A stretch of 64,000 nt of DNA. Source: CAVVSD01 sp963750895. Its GTDB lineage: Bacteria > Actinomycetota > Thermoleophilia > Solirubrobacterales > Solirubrobacteraceae. Positions 1 through 8,934 of the stretch are shown piece after piece; position 1 is the first letter of the stretch; the number at the start of each line of letters is the position of its first letter. Below the pieces are notes generated by a model, which saw only the letters and a program-made list of their open reading frames with translations, searched no databases and was not told the DNA's origin. A program made the translations under genes and the position numbers. The DNA lies in assembly GCA_963750895.1 (NCBI GenBank), contig CAVVSD010000007.1:1-64000 (forward strand), read 5' to 3'.

Positions 1-496
1 GGATCCGCCGTGAGCCGCAGGACCTCCAGCTCGCGGGCGGTGAGCACGGGCTGATCGCCCGTCGCCTGGCGAGCCCGGATCTCCTCTGCGAGCCCGGCCT
101 GCATCGCGGGCGGGATCACCGTCTCACCCCGCGCCACGGCCTCGATCGTGGTCAGGAGCGTGCCGGCGCTCGACACCTTGGAGAGATACGCCCGCGCCCC
201 TGCCGCGATCGCGCGGTAGACCATCGCGCGGTCCTCGGACGCGGACACGATCACGACGCGGGTGTCGAGCTCGTCGTGCTGGAGCAGCTCGAGCACGGCG
301 ATGCCGTCCAGGTCCGGCAGATGGAGGTCGACCAGCGCCACGTCGGGTTTCAGGCGGCGGATCGCGTCGAGTGCGTCCCAGCGAGCTCGACTCTGGCGAC
401 GAGCTCGAGCCACGGCGCGGAGCTGACGGCCCGAGCCACGCCCTCGTGGTACAGCGGGTGGTCGTCGGCTACGAGCAGCCGCGTACGCTTGCCCAC
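1..496 (-). CDS. LuxR/NarL-family response regulator (partial, frameshifted)
   Basis: Two-component DNA-binding response regulator; its C-terminus lies beyond the window edge. The GTG start at 494-496 opens VGKRTRLLVADDHPLYHEG, with the acidic pair of a receiver domain. The phosphoacceptor region reads LVDLHLPDLDG, and a LuxR-type helix-turn-helix begins at LTARELEVL near base 20. The reading frame breaks near 390: upstream it reads ...LVARVE, while WDALDAIRRLKPDVALVDL continues in another frame. One indel repairs this, so a sequencing error or a recent mutation is possible. The gene starts 44 nt after the hybrid kinase stop and is almost certainly co-transcribed with it. The output is probably transcriptional; the target is unknown. 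Confidence 0.85.
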
Positions 497-540
497 CGCT
501 GGCCCCGGGTCATGCTTCGTGAGCGTATTCGCGCCACGGG

Positions 541-2367
541 TCAGTGGGCAAGCGCGGCCTTGACCGCGCGCAGGAAGACCGGCACGTCGATCGGCTTGGT
601 CACGTAGTCGATCGCGCCCGCCAGCTTGAGGCGCTCGATCTGGTCGCGTGTCGCGTCGGCGGAGAGCACGATGACCGGGATGTCCGCAGTGCGCGGATCG
701 GCCCGCAGGCGCCGCAGGACCTCGTCGCCGTCGAGGTCCGGGAGGTGCAGATCGAGGAGCACGAGATCCGGGCGACAACTCGCCGCCATCTCGATGCCGA
801 CACGACCCTGGACCGCGGAGATGACCCGGACGTCGCCGACTCGCCCGAGTACGCCGTTCACGACGTCGAGGTTCGCCAGGTTGTCCTCCACGTAGAGCAC
901 CGTGCCGCTCATGACCCCGACGGCCTCCAGCGGGTCCGCATCGCGGAGTGCGAAGTAGCCCGACGCAGGCACGGTGTTCGCGGGCGCCAGCGGGAGGTCG
1001 ACGTGGAAGACGGTGCCCTCGCCCGGGTCGGAGCGCTCGATGCCGATCGAGCCGCCCATCTCCTCGATCAGGCTCCTGGACAGCGTCAGCCCGAGCCCCG
1101 TCCCCTCGGTCGCGGTGCGGTCCGCCCCGACACGCTCGAACGGCATGAACACCTTCTCCAGCGACTCCGGGGGGATGCCGTGCCCGGTGTCCGCGACGCA
1201 GAGTCGCAGTCGCGCGCCCGGGACGTCGCGGAACGAGATCCGCACGCTCCCGCCGATCCGGTTGTACTTGATCGCGTTGGAGAGGACGTTGAGCAGCACC
1301 TGCGTGAGACGCTGCGGGTCGGCGAGCACGCATCGGTACAGGCCACCGTGCAGGTCCTGGACGATGTCGATCCCGCGCTCCTGCGCGAGCGGGCGAAGCA
1401 GCTCCACCGCATCGGTCAGCGGGCGGCAGACGTCCACCGGCTCGACCTCGTGCTGCGAGGCGTGCGCCTCGATGCGCGAGATCTCGAGCACCTCGTTGAT
1501 GAGCGCGAGCAGGTGTCGGCCGGCCATCACGATCCGGTCGACCGACTCGCGCCGCGGTCCGGGCGGGACCTGGAGCTGCAGCAGCTGCCCGAACCCGAGG
1601 ATCGAGTTGAGCGGTGTCCGCAGCTCGTGGCTCATACGGGAGAGGAACTGGCTCTTGGCCTCGTTGGCCCGCTCCGCCTCGTCCTTGGCGCGCCGCGCGA
1701 GCAGCTCCTCGCGCCGCCGGAGGCTGATGTCGGTGGAGATGCCGCCGACGGCGTAGATGTCGCCGTCGACGTCGAAGAGCGGGAACTTGAGCGTCAGCCA
1801 TGCGCCTCCGTCCGCGCGCGGCTCCTCGAACTCCATCGGGACCCCGGTCTGCAGCACCTTCGCGTCGTTCGCGGAGTAGATCTCGGCGATGTGGGGCGGG
1901 AAGAAGTCGATGTTCGTGCAGAGCGGCGCATCGAAGCGGCTGATGCCGAACATCTCCTCGAAGTGGCGGTTCACGAGGATGTAGGAGCCGTCCGTCGCCT
2001 TGATGTAGATCAACGTGTTCACGTTGTCGACGAGGTCCTGCACGCGCTTCTCGCTCTCGCGCAGCGCTCGCTCGGTCTCCCGGGCCACCGTCTCCTCGGT
2101 GATCTGGAGCAGCACGAGGTGGGAGCCGTCCTCGTCGCCCAGCGGTGACATGTGGACGAGCATCCGGGTCGCGTGACCGTCGGCCACGGTGCAGACCGCC
2201 GGGACAGAGGTCGGGCTGCCTCGCCGCACCAGGCTGTCGATCGCGTCGTCGATCTGGTCGACCACGGCGCACAGTGGCGAGGAGCGAAGCGAACCCGCGT
2301 CTGCGCCGATCGTCGTGCAGAAGGCACGGTTCACGTCGTCGAGGACCGTCGGCTCGCCGGGACGCAC
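541..2367 (-). CDS. Hybrid sensor histidine kinase (PAS-PAS-HisKA-HATPase-REC)
   Basis: Cytosolic hybrid histidine kinase of about 608 residues with no membrane segment. Two PAS-like regions (about 1-95 and 105-235) precede a HisKA domain whose phosphoaccepting His lies in SRMSHELRTPLN near residue 250. An ATPase domain follows with N-box NVLSNAIKYN, G1 DTGHGIP and G2 GTGLGLTLS. A C-terminal receiver has YVEDN and the acceptor Asp in LVLLDLHLPDLDG. The GTG start at 2367 is tentative: a PAS-like frame continues upstream to a TAG near 2463 without a better start codon, so the N-terminus may be cut by an error. The gene runs divergently from the ECF sigma gene and is followed by the response regulator that is probably its partner. 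Confidence 0.88.
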   Translation of the reverse strand: MRPGEPTVLDDVNRAFCTTIGADAGSLRSSPLCAVVDQIDDAIDSLVRRGSPTSVPAVCTVADGHATRMLVHMSPLGDEDGSHLVLLQITEETVARETERALRESEKRVQDLVDNVNTLIYIKATDGSYILVNRHFEEMFGISRFDAPLCTNIDFFPPHIAEIYSANDAKVLQTGVPMEFEEPRADGGAWLTLKFPLFDVDGDIYAVGGISTDISLRRREELLARRAKDEAERANEAKSQFLSRMSHELRTPLNSILGFGQLLQLQVPPGPRRESVDRIVMAGRHLLALINEVLEISRIEAHASQHEVEPVDVCRPLTDAVELLRPLAQERGIDIVQDLHGGLYRCVLADPQRLTQVLLNVLSNAIKYNRIGGSVRISFRDVPGARLRLCVADTGHGIPPESLEKVFMPFERVGADRTATEGTGLGLTLSRSLIEEMGGSIGIERSDPGEGTVFHVDLPLAPANTVPASGYFALRDADPLEAVGVMSGTVLYVEDNLANLDVVNGVLGRVGDVRVISAVQGRVGIEMAASCRPDLVLLDLHLPDLDGDEVLRRLRADPRTADIPVIVLSADATRDQIERLKLAGAIDYVTKPIDVPVFLRAVKAALAH

Positions 2368-2604
2368 GCGGACGATCGCGGCGGGAACGCCCGCCTCGAA
2401 GAAGGCCGCGTCGGCGATCGTCCCGCTGCTCTTGGCGCGCGAGGCCTCGATAACGGCACGCTACACCGCGCCGCGCAGGATGGACCGGCGCTCCGGCGGT
2501 CGATGGATGGCCTCCTCCTCCGATCGGAGGAGGAGCAGGTTCCACCGGCCTCTCCTGCAGCAGCACGATGGCGGCGAGCGCCTCCCGGAACGACGCTCCG
2601 GTGG

Positions 2605-3084
2605 ATGCAGATGGTGGACATCGAGGCGGCGTACACGGCGCAGTACGCCGCGTTCCATCGCGTGGCGAGCACCATCGTGGGTGACCCCGACCTCGGCCGC
2701 GACGCGGTGCAGGACGGCTTCGCGCGGGCGATCAACCATCGCAGTGACTTCCGCGGCGAAGGCTCGCTGGAGGGATGGCTGTGGCGGACCGTCGTGAACG
2801 TCGCCCGGGACCTCCGCCGATCGCGGCGCAACCTGACCTTCACCGACGTGGTCCCGGAGCAGGGCGCCGTCGGCGGCGGCGTGTGGGAGGACGCGCTCGG
2901 CGACCTCCGCGTCCGCGTCGCGGCGCTGCCCGAGCGTCAGAAGCTCGTGGTGTTCCTCCGCTACTTCGCCGACCTCTCCTACGTGGAGATCGCGGAGGCG
3001 CTGGAGATTCGTGTCGGCACCGTGAGCGCCACCCTCAATTGCGCCCACCGCGCGCTGCGCGATGCCATGCCCGTGGCCGCCTGA
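2605..3084 (+). CDS. ECF-type RNA polymerase sigma factor
   Basis: A 159-residue extracytoplasmic-function sigma factor. Sigma region 2 is seen in ASTIVGDPDLGRDAVQDGF and the following arginine-rich helix. Region 4 is seen in LPERQKLVVFLRYFADLSY and the helix-turn-helix EIAEALEIRVGTVSATL. ATG at 2605 or 2611 is the likely start; longer open sequence upstream lacks sigma similarity. No anti-sigma factor is adjacent. The next gene (ABC ATPase) starts only 10 nt after its stop, and the pyridine-degradation genes follow in the same direction, so this factor may head or control that transcription unit. That link is inferred from spacing alone. Confidence 0.87.
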   Translation: MQMVDIEAAYTAQYAAFHRVASTIVGDPDLGRDAVQDGFARAINHRSDFRGEGSLEGWLWRTVVNVARDLRRSRRNLTFTDVVPEQGAVGGGVWEDALGDLRVRVAALPERQKLVVFLRYFADLSYVEIAEALEIRVGTVSATLNCAHRALRDAMPVAA

Positions 3085-3094
3085 GCGCCGACGC

Positions 3095-3886
3095 GTGCGC
3101 GGCAAGCCGGTCCTCCAGCTCGATGGCGTCGCGGTGACCGCGAACAACGGCGGCCCGCCGCGCCTGGAGGACGTGACCTGGCGCGTCCGCGAGGGGGAGC
3201 ACTGGGCGATCCTCGGCGCGAACGGCGCCGGCAAGTCGACGCTGCTGGACGTCGTCGCCGGCAAGGTGCCCGCGGCACAGGGGAGCGTCACGGTGCTGGG
3301 GTCGCAGCTCGGCATGCCCGGCATGCGCGACCCGCGGCCCCACCTGGGTGTGATCGACGCGACGCCGCAGCCGTTCGCACGCGGCATGCGACCGGTCGAC
3401 GTCGTCCTCAACGGCGTGGCCGGCTCGGTCGCGGGTCAGGGACGACGGGCGTCGGCCCACGAGCGCGACCGCGCGCTCGAGCTGCTCGGCACGCTCGGTT
3501 GCGCCCAGCTGCTGGACCGTCGCTTCGGGGACTGCTCACGAGGCGAGCGCCAGCGCGTCCTCGTCGCCCGCGCGCTGATCCGGCGTCCACGCATCCTGAC
3601 GTTCGACGAGCCGACGACCGCGCTCGACCTCCCAGGCCGTGAGACGTTCCTGGAGGCCGTGGCCGCAGTGGCGCGCGACCAACCCGGCCTGGCGACGGTG
3701 ACCGTCACCCACCACGTCGAGGAGCTTCCCGCCTCGACGACGCACGCTCTCCTGCTGCGCGGCGGCCGGGTGATCGAGCAGGGCGATGCGACGCGGACGC
3801 TGAGCGGTCCCGCGCTCTCGGCGTGCTTCGGCCTCCCCCTCACCGTTCGGCGTTCCGGTGGCCGCTGGTTCGCTCGCACGAGCTAA
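3095..3886 (+). CDS. ABC transporter ATP-binding protein
   Basis: A 263-residue ATPase subunit. It has Walker A GANGAGKST near residue 45, the signature loop CSRGERQRVLVARAL, Walker B ILTFDEPTTALD and the switch His in TVTHHVEELP. The repertoire resembles stand-alone cytoplasmic ATPases of the YlmA/ModF type, which often lack a neighbouring permease; no permease is encoded here. The GTG start at 3095 lies 10 nt after the sigma-factor stop, which favours it over an upstream ATG inside the sigma gene. The role could be uptake of the cluster's substrate with a permease encoded elsewhere, or a non-transport function. The sequence does not decide between them. Confidence 0.85.
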   Translation: MRGKPVLQLDGVAVTANNGGPPRLEDVTWRVREGEHWAILGANGAGKSTLLDVVAGKVPAAQGSVTVLGSQLGMPGMRDPRPHLGVIDATPQPFARGMRPVDVVLNGVAGSVAGQGRRASAHERDRALELLGTLGCAQLLDRRFGDCSRGERQRVLVARALIRRPRILTFDEPTTALDLPGRETFLEAVAAVARDQPGLATVTVTHHVEELPASTTHALLLRGGRVIEQGDATRTLSGPALSACFGLPLTVRRSGGRWFARTS

Positions 3887-3918
3887 ACAAACGAGCCGCC
3901 GCGGGCGTCTTGTCTGTG

Positions 3919-4074
3919 ATGACCCCGCCGCATGACGACCACGAGGAGCGCGCACTGCGCGCTGCGCTGCGGACGCTCGTGCCGCCGTCGATCGAACGAG
4001 GGGACTGGCAGGACGTCCTGCGCCGCGCCGCGGACATGGCCCGCCAGGCGCTCGGAGGGACCCGGGCGCACTAG
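3919..4074 (+). CDS. Small hypothetical protein (51 aa)
   Basis: A short acidic/basic protein beginning MTPPHDDHEERALRAALRTL and ending RQALGGTRAH, with no membrane segment or signal peptide. It fills the 200-nt gap between the ABC ATPase and the flavin reductase and ends 14 nt before the reductase start, as expected for a member of the same operon. Third-position GC matches its neighbours. I recognise no family. A coding role is likely but unproven; it could be a small accessory subunit. Confidence 0.5.
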   Translation: MTPPHDDHEERALRAALRTLVPPSIERGDWQDVLRRAADMARQALGGTRAH

Positions 4075-4088
4075 CGCCCGCTGGAGCG

Positions 4089-4694
4089 ATGGCGGCGCAC
4101 GAGATGCAACCCGAGGTCGTCGACCGCTTCCGTGCCGCGATGTCGCGGCTCGCGGCCGGGGTCGTGATGGTGACCTGCCACGTGGACGACAAGCCCTGGG
4201 GTCTGACGGTGAGCGCCTGCTGCTCGGTCTCGATGGACCCGCCGCTGCTGCTCGTCTCCCTCGGTGGCGAGACCGCGAGCGCCCGTGCGATCGGTGAGAC
4301 CGGCCGGTTCGGCGTCGCGCTGCTGGGCGACCACCTGCTGGACGTCGCGCGCTTCGGATCGCTGCGCGGCAACGCGAAGTTCGTGGAGGACTACTGCCGC
4401 CCCGAGCAGCAGGGGTCGACGACCCCGGTGGTCGACGGCGCGCTGGCGCACATCGACTGCTCGGTGCGCGAGACGGTGCCCGCCGGCGACCACACGATCT
4501 TCATCGGCGACGTCGGGCTCGTGATCACCCACGAGCGCGACCGCCCGCTCGTCTACTACGAGCGCTCCTACCACCGGCTGAGCGATCTCACCGACCTGCA
4601 CCTCGCGCCGGAGCCCGAGCCGACGGTCGACTCGCTGCTCTTCGACTACCCGGTCCCGAGAACGTTCTCCAGGGGCCTCCCGCTCGGTCGTTGA
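4089..4694 (+). CDS. Flavin reductase (HpaC-like) of a two-component monooxygenase
   Basis: A 201-residue NAD(P)H:flavin oxidoreductase of the flavin-reductase-like/FMN-binding split-barrel family. Family features are RFRAAMSRLAAGVVMVTC at the N-terminus, GLTVSACCSVSMDPPLLLVSL (positions about 39-59) for flavin binding, and the GDHTIFIGDV turn. Its role would be to supply FADH2 to the HpaB-type oxygenase encoded 54 nt downstream, the usual partner arrangement. The start is ATG 4089; an in-frame ATG at 4104 is an alternative. It is cytosolic. The pairing with HpaB is established for this family; the specific substrate pathway is inferred from the downstream genes. Confidence 0.88.
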   Translation: MAAHEMQPEVVDRFRAAMSRLAAGVVMVTCHVDDKPWGLTVSACCSVSMDPPLLLVSLGGETASARAIGETGRFGVALLGDHLLDVARFGSLRGNAKFVEDYCRPEQQGSTTPVVDGALAHIDCSVRETVPAGDHTIFIGDVGLVITHERDRPLVYYERSYHRLSDLTDLHLAPEPEPTVDSLLFDYPVPRTFSRGLPLGR

Positions 4695-4748
4695 CCGCGC
4701 ACCACGCCGAACCCACCCGCAACCACGTCATCACGAGAGAGAGGCACC

Positions 4749-6342
4749 GTGGCCACGACCGAGGACGGCACCGAGACCCAGGCGCTGCTGCGCACTGGTG
4801 GGCAGTACATCGAATCGCTGCGCGACGATCGCGTCGTCTTCTACAGGGGCGAGCGCGTCGAGGACGTCACCACCCACGAGGCGACGGCCGGCGGCATCCG
4901 CCAGATCGCCGACATCTACGACCTCCAGTTCGATCCCGAGGCGCAGAAGGTCCTGACCTACGTGCGCGAGGACGGCAAGCGCGTCACCTCGTCCTACCTC
5001 ATCCCGAGGACCAAGGACGACCTGCGCTTCCGGCGCGAGGGCATCAAGTACGTCGCGCGCCAGTCCTTCGGCACGGTGGGCCGCGGCATCGACATGATCG
5101 CCACGCTGCCGCTCGGGATGCTGGCCGAGCTGCCCTCGTTCCAGCGCGAGTGCCCCGAGTACGCCGAGAACATCCACTGGCTCCTGCGGCACTACGAGGA
5201 GAACAACATCCGCCTCGGGGAGACGATCGTCGACCCGCAGGGCTACCGCTCACGCGCCTCGGGCACGAAGCCCGAGACCCAGGCGCCCGAGCGAGCCACC
5301 GCGCGGATCGTCGACGAGAACAGCGACGGCATCTTCATCAGCGGCGTGAAGGGCGTGGGGACGGCGGTCCCCCAGTCGAACGAGATGGTCATCGGGAGCT
5401 TCCATCCGCCGCTGGACGAGGAGAGCTTCTGGGTCTACGTCCCGGTCGACTCGCCCGGCCTCAGGATGTTCCAGCGCGAGGTGGTGCACCGCCCGGGCGC
5501 CGACGCGTACGACCATCCGCTCACCTCGCGCGGCGAGGAGATCGAGTCGATCGTCGCCTTCGACCGCCTCTTCGTGCCGCGCGAGCGCATCCTCGCGCGC
5601 AACAAGCGCTCGCTGCACGGCGTGAACTTCTACAACGTGTGGGCGCGCCTGGAGCACTGGTACACCTTCACGCGCATCGTCGCGAAGGCGGAGCTCTACG
5701 CCGGGCTGGCGCAGCTCATCGTCGACACCCTCGAGCTCGGCGAGGTCGCGGTCGTCCGGCAGCGCGTGGCCGACATCCTCGAGTACAGCCAGATCCTCCA
5801 GGGCATGCAGATCGCCGCCGAGGAGCTGGCGGAGCTGTCGGAGGGCGGCGTCATGACGCCCGACGTGAACGTGGTCACGGCCGGCCGCAGCTACGCGCTG
5901 GACAACCTCCCGCGGATCCTGCACATCCTCCAGGACATCTGCGGCCAGGGGATGATCCTGCGCTGGACCGAGGGAGACCTGCAGACCGAGGCGGCGTTCG
6001 GCAAGACCGCTCAGCTGGTTCCTCGACACGCGGTCCATGAGCGCGCGGGACAAGAACCTCGTCATGAACCTCGTGTGGGACGTGGCCGCGAGCGAGCACG
6101 CGACGCGCTCCAAGCTCTTCGAGGAGTCCAACGCGCTCAACGTGCCGTTCCTCAAGGAGCGCCTGTACGGCGAGTACGACCGCGGGCAGTTCCTGGAGGA
6201 GGTCCGCCACTTCATCGGCCTGGCCGATGCGCCGCAGCGCGAGCTGCGCGGCAGGGTCGTCGGCGGGCAGGCGTTCGGTGCGCGGATCGAGGCGCCGTCC
6301 CTCTCCGGCGACGACCAGAGCGTCCACGACACGTCGCTCTGA
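4749..6342 (+). CDS. HpaB-family FADH2-dependent aromatic monooxygenase (one frameshift)
   Basis: The oxygenase component of a two-component flavin monooxygenase, related to 4-hydroxyphenylacetate 3-monooxygenase and chlorophenol monooxygenases, about 530 residues (normal for the family). Characteristic stretches are RRTGGQYIESLRD-like near the start (RTGGQYIESLRDDR), the FERECPEYAENIHW-like region, FWVYVPVDSPG, FDRLFVPRERI and the LEHWYTFTRIVAKAEL helix. GTG 4749 follows the purine-rich GAGAGAGAGG. One extra base near 6014 shifts the frame; the last 110 residues (WFLDTRSMSARDKNLVMNL onward) are well preserved in the new frame. The three pyridine-ring enzymes downstream predict that it hydroxylates a pyridine-type ring to 2,5-dihydroxypyridine. 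The substrate is not known. Confidence 0.88.
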
Positions 6343-6349
6343 GGACGCC

Positions 6350-7006
6350 ATGTCCGACAGGCCGGCCGTGAAGATCTACGAGGAGGCGGGAATGGGTCGC
6401 GCGCTGCCGCGCGGCCTCCGTCCGGCCGTCCTCGTCGTGGACTTCTCGTGCGGCTTCACGGACCCCGCCTACGCGGCGGGATCCGATCTCACGGCCGAGG
6501 TCGAGGCCACGCGGCGACTCGTCGACGTCGCCCGCCAGGGCGGCACGCCGGTGATCTTCACCACGATCGCCTTCGGTCCCGGCGCCAAGGACGGCGGGCT
6601 GTGGGTGCAGAAGTTCCCCACGCTCGCGCAGCTGCAGATCGGCGACCGCACGGAGGAGATCGATCCTCGCCTGGGGCTGCGGCCCGACGAGATCGTCATC
6701 CGCAAGAAGGGTGCCTCGGCGTTCTTCGGCACCAATCTCGCGGCGATCCTCGTGACGCAGCGCGTGGACACCGTCGTGCTCTGCGGCGCCACGACCAGCG
6801 GCTGCATCCGCGCGACCGCGATCGACCTCATGCAGCACGGCTTTCCGGCCCTCGTGCCGCGCGAGTGCGTGGGTGACCGCGCGAGCGGCCCGGCAGAGGC
6901 GAACCTGTTCGATATCCAGGCAAAGTACGCGGACGTGGTGCCCGCGGAGGACGCGCTCGCGTATCTCGCCGCCACGGCCGCCTCGCGAAACGGAGATGAG
7001 ACATGA
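6350..7006 (+). CDS. nicF: Isochorismatase-family amidase, probable maleamate amidohydrolase
   Basis: A 218-residue cysteine hydrolase with the family triad visible: Asp in LVVDFSCGF, Lys in IRKKGASAF and Cys in CGATTSGCIRATA, including the usual cis-peptide before the Cys. N-carbamoylsarcosine amidase and maleamate amidohydrolase (NicF) belong to this group. Maleamate to maleate plus ammonia is the step needed after NicX and NicD, both encoded immediately downstream, so NicF is the most economical assignment. ATG 6350 lies 7 nt after the oxygenase stop. The gene overlaps the next start by 4 nt (ATGA). The family is certain; the exact substrate is inferred from context. Confidence 0.82.
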   Translation: MSDRPAVKIYEEAGMGRALPRGLRPAVLVVDFSCGFTDPAYAAGSDLTAEVEATRRLVDVARQGGTPVIFTTIAFGPGAKDGGLWVQKFPTLAQLQIGDRTEEIDPRLGLRPDEIVIRKKGASAFFGTNLAAILVTQRVDTVVLCGATTSGCIRATAIDLMQHGFPALVPRECVGDRASGPAEANLFDIQAKYADVVPAEDALAYLAATAASRNGDET

Positions 7007-8081
7007 GCACCGCCCCGTCGTTCATCGACATGTGTGTCAAGGAGCTCGAGCTGTGCGGCGTCCGCGAGGGCGAGACCGTGGCGGTGCTGTCCCAGCTGCA
7101 CGAGCGGATCGACTACGCCGACGCCTTCATGGCGGCAGCGCTCAAGCTCGGCGCCGACACGTACCACGTGCGGCTCCCGGAGGCGTCGACGTCGCTGCTC
7201 GGCGACGCGGGCGCGTGGACCGTCGGGACCACGCCGCTGGCGGGCAACGACGCCGCCATGGACTCCCTGAAGCGCGGCGGACCTCGTGATCGACCTGATG
7301 TTCCTGCTGTTCTCCAAGGAGCAGCTCGAGATCCAGGAGAGCGGCACGCGCATGCTCCTGTGCGTCGAGCCGGTCGACAACCTCTCGCGCCTGTTCCCCA
7401 CCGCCGATCAGCGCCGCAGGGTCGAGGTGAGCGAGGAGCTGCATCGCCAAGGCGAGCTCGCTGCGCTTCACCAACGCGGCGGGCAGCGACGTCGTCTACC
7501 GCCTGGGCGACTACCCCGTCATGACCGAGTACGGCTTCACCGACCAGCCGGGCCGCTGGGACCACTGGCCGTCCGGCTTCCTGTTCAGCGGCGGCGCGGA
7601 CGACGGCGTCGACGGGAAGGTCGTGATCGACGCGGGGGACATCATCATCACGCCCTTCAAGAAGTTCGTCGACGCGCCGGTGGAGGTCACGATCGAGGCG
7701 GGCCGGATGGTGGACATCCGCGGCGGCCACGACGCCGAGCTGCTGCGGGACTACATCGCGGGCTTCGAGGACGAGAAGGCGTACGGCATCTCCCACATCG
7801 GCTGGGGCTGCAACGAGAAGGCGCGCTGGTCCGGTCTCGCGAACGACCGTCGCTCGATCGGCATGGAGAGCCGTGCGTTCTACGGGAACACGCTGTTCTC
7901 CACGGGCCCCAACCAGGAGCTGGGCGGGTCCAACGACACGCAGTGCCACATCGACATCCCGATGCGCAACTGCTGCATGTACCTCGACGACGAGCCGATC
8001 ATCGTCGACGGCGAGTTCGTCATCGACGACCTCAAGGCGACCCGCAGCCAGTTCGCCCCGCCGTCTGCGGCACGGACGTAG
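7003..8081 (+). CDS. nicX: 2,5-dihydroxypyridine 5,6-dioxygenase-like protein (two frameshifts)
   Basis: An extradiol-type Fe(II) dioxygenase with an aminopeptidase-like fold, about 359 residues when repaired. Known NicX iron ligands are two His and one Asp. Here ISHIGWGCN supplies one His, and QCHIDIPMRN about 51 residues later supplies the His-x-Asp pair, matching the family arrangement. Other typical stretches are GSNDTQCHID, VTIEAGRMVDIRGG and DVVYRLGDYPVMTEYGF. Extra single bases near 7276 and 7442 move the frame twice, yet the protein similarity resumes exactly each time. It cleaves the ring of 2,5-dihydroxypyridine to N-formylmaleamate. The neighbours NicF and NicD complete that route. 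Confidence 0.85.
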
Positions 8082-8095
8082 AGAGGCCGGGACGC

Positions 8096-8908
8096 ATGCG
8101 GCGCGAGGCCACCGGGCGCAGCGGGCGCGTCGAGGTCGACGGCGTCGGGCTCCACTACCTCGAGTACGGCGACGGCGAGCCCGTCGTCGTCGTGCTACCG
8201 GGCATCACCAGTCCCGCCATCACCTGGGAGTTCGTCGCCGAGCGCCTCGCCGGGAGCGCGCGCGTGGTGATCCCGGACATCCGCGGACGCGGGCTGTCGG
8301 ACGCGCCGCCGACCGGATACGCGCTGACCGACTACGTGGCGGACGCGATCGGGCTCATCCGCGCGCTCGGCCTGCAGCGGCCCGTCGTGCTCGGGCACTC
8401 CATGGGCGCGCGGATCGCAGCGGCGCTCGGAGCCGCATGGCCGGGGGAGGTGGGGCCGCTGATCATCGTCGACCCGCCGCTCTCGGGACCGGGGCGGGGC
8501 GACTACCCCACGCCGCTGGAGAGCTTCCGGGAGCAGCTGCACGAGGCCTACGCCGGGACGACGGCCGACGGCGTGCGCCGGTTCTATCCGGGCTGGAACG
8601 ACCGCGAGGCCGGGCTGCGCGCCGAGTGGCTCCCGACGTGCGCGGAGCATGCGGTGGTCGAGACCTGGGGCCACTTCTCCGACGAGGACTTCTTCGCGTC
8701 CTGGTCGGCGCTGGACGAGCCGCTGCTCTTCGTCTACGGCGAGGAGAGCCCGGTGGTGACGCCGGCGGGGCTCGCCGACGTGATCGCGGCGAACCCGCGT
8801 GCGCAGGTGCGCGGCGTCGCCGGAGCCGGGCACATGATCCCGTGGGACAACCTGGACGGCTTCCTGGAGGCGGTACGCGCCGGATCGGAGGACACATGGC
8901 CGAGGTGA
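8096..8908 (+). CDS. nicD: N-formylmaleamate deformylase (alpha/beta hydrolase)
   Basis: A 270-residue alpha/beta hydrolase. The segment LPGITSPAITWEFVAERL near residue 35, DIRGRGLSDAP, the nucleophile elbow GHSMGAR, VDPPLSGPGRG and GAGHMIPWDNLDGF follow the Pseudomonas putida NicD sequence closely as I remember it, including the GHMIPWD motif that carries the catalytic His. It removes formate from N-formylmaleamate to give maleamate, between NicX and NicF. ATG 8096 follows the nicX stop by 14 nt. Of the cluster genes this gives the strongest specific assignment, because general alpha/beta hydrolases do not share these stretches. Confidence 0.88.
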   Translation: MRREATGRSGRVEVDGVGLHYLEYGDGEPVVVVLPGITSPAITWEFVAERLAGSARVVIPDIRGRGLSDAPPTGYALTDYVADAIGLIRALGLQRPVVLGHSMGARIAAALGAAWPGEVGPLIIVDPPLSGPGRGDYPTPLESFREQLHEAYAGTTADGVRRFYPGWNDREAGLRAEWLPTCAEHAVVETWGHFSDEDFFASWSALDEPLLFVYGEESPVVTPAGLADVIAANPRAQVRGVAGAGHMIPWDNLDGFLEAVRAGSEDTWPR

Positions 8909-8934
8909 GGCTGCAGCTGAAGATCGCGGCCGCT
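8896..8934 (+). pseudogene. Truncated start of a further operon gene
   Basis: An ATG at 8896 preceded by GGAGG (8887-8891) overlaps the 3' end of nicD and begins MAEVRLQLKIAA. The start looks functional, but continuity is lost within about 15 codons, where the antisense response-regulator gene begins. This looks like the first codons of another operon gene whose body has been deleted. The evidence is the well-placed ribosome site and plausible N-terminus only. Confidence 0.3.

Noticed and set aside
544..2148. A 534-codon rightward frame antisense to the hybrid kinase
   Set aside because: Composition (Val/Glu/Arg/Asp/His-rich) is that of a reverse-complement shadow of high-GC coding sequence. 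The kinase on the other strand has clear domains.
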